Shown here: positions 4,942 through 5,438 of the stretch, in pieces
Numbering within the stretch: the stretch's first letter is position 1
How the letters are laid out: every line of letters starts with the position of its first letter
Source of the DNA: an uncultured Acidimicrobiaceae bacterium
GTDB lineage: Bacteria; Actinomycetota; Acidimicrobiia; Spongiisociales; UBA5794
NCBI GenBank assembly: GCA_947258635.1
Contig: CAMYJM010000207.1
Location: forward strand, 1 to 5,438
DNA: 5,438 bases
Reading direction: 5' to 3'
The notes under the pieces: model-generated
The model's input: the letters and a program-made list of their open reading frames with translations, nothing else
What the model was told of the DNA's origin: nothing
Database searches by the model: none
Translations under genes and position numbers: made by a program

Positions 4942-5438
4942 ATGGCAGTTACCAAACATCATCACGAACCGATCACATCTCCCGAGGTCGGCGGTATTGG
5001 CCACTCGGTGAAGCGGCACGAGGACGACCGCTTCATCCAGGGCGCCGGCAATTACGTCGACGACGTGGTCTTGCCGGGCATGCTGCACATGGTTCTCGTG
5101 CGCAGCCCGTTTGCTCATGCCGTGATCAACTCGATAGACACTTCGGCCGCGGTGGCAGTAGACGGCGTGGTTGCGGTCGTCACGGGAGCGCTACTCGCCG
5201 AGCACAACCTGGCCTGGATGCCCACTCTCTCGGGTGACACTCAGGCCGTCCTGGCGACAGACAAGGTGCGTTTCCAGGGCCAGGAGGTGGCGGCCGTCAT
5301 CGCCACCGACCCGTACATCGCCAAGGACGCCGCCGATCTGGTCGAGGTCGACTACGAGCCGCTCGAGGCGGTGGTCAACCCGATGCAGGGCCTGGAACCG
5401 GACGCCCCCATCATTCGAACCGAGCTGGAGGGCAAGAC
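4942..5438 (+). CDS. coxL: Carbon monoxide dehydrogenase large subunit, form I-like (CoxL), 3' truncated by window end
   Basis: Only the first 165 codons of a gene usually encoding about 800 residues are present; the frame is open to the last base. CoxL holds the molybdopterin cytosine dinucleotide cofactor and, in form I, the Mo-Cu centre that oxidises CO with water to CO2. The visible part is the N-terminal aldehyde oxidase/xanthine dehydrogenase a/b hammerhead domain. It has GIGHSVKRHEDDRFIQGAGN at 18-37, YVDDVVLPGML at 39-49, VRSPFAHAVI at 53-62, MPTLSGDTQAVL at 93-104, VRFQGQEVAAVIA at 109-121 and LVEVDYEPLEAVV at 133-145. MPTLSGDTQAVL is close to the Oligotropha CoxL sequence MPTLAGDVQAVL as I recall it, which supports form I. 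The Cys-bearing AYXCSFR loop and the Mo-site Glu lie beyond the window. The first 15 residues (with HHH at 6-8) are variable in the family. Confidence 0.87.
   Translation, partial: MAVTKHHHEPITSPEVGGIGHSVKRHEDDRFIQGAGNYVDDVVLPGMLHMVLVRSPFAHAVINSIDTSAAVAVDGVVAVVTGALLAEHNLAWMPTLSGDTQAVLATDKVRFQGQEVAAVIATDPYIAKDAADLVEVDYEPLEAVVNPMQGLEPDAPIIRTELEGK

Overview
The window is GC-rich bacterial DNA, densely packed with genes. It most resembles an actinobacterium, possibly an uncultured or Acidimicrobiia-like lineage. The reasons are GTG starts, TANNNT -10 elements placed 6-7 nt before start codons (leaderless-type promoters), a lipoprotein with a LAAC lipobox, and aerobic CO dehydrogenase genes of the type common in that phylum. 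The taxonomic call is inference; there is no rRNA or marker gene here.

Layout. On the left, a class I-like PPK2 polyphosphate kinase (minus strand) is divergent from a short secreted lipoprotein of the DUF2807 / head-GIN type with five SGGAS repeats (plus strand). The lipoprotein converges, with a 3-nt gap, on a minus-strand amino-acid racemase of the Asp/Glu racemase superfamily (YgeA-like). The racemase is divergent from a ten-helix AEC-family permease. The two start codons are only 59 nt apart and both appear to be used leaderless, with their promoters interleaved around an imperfect inverted repeat.

The right third is a plus-strand operon that runs off the window in the order coxM (FAD subunit), coxS ([2Fe-2S] subunit), coxL (molybdenum subunit, first 165 codons only). 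The gene order M-S-L and the sequences of CoxS and the CoxL N-terminus match form I aerobic carbon monoxide dehydrogenase, which oxidises CO to CO2 and passes electrons through the FeS clusters and FAD to the respiratory chain. The diagnostic AYXCSFR loop of CoxL lies beyond the window. Each cox gene has a Shine-Dalgarno sequence exactly 5 nt before its ATG, unlike the leaderless pair to its left.

No RNA gene, mobile element, CRISPR array, phage gene or broken gene was seen. I found no clearly undescribed system. The points most worth a second look are the divergent leaderless racemase/permease pair, the CoxM variant (TLCG in place of TIGG, plus a roughly 15-residue insertion), and the near-symmetric -10 between ppk2 and the lipoprotein.
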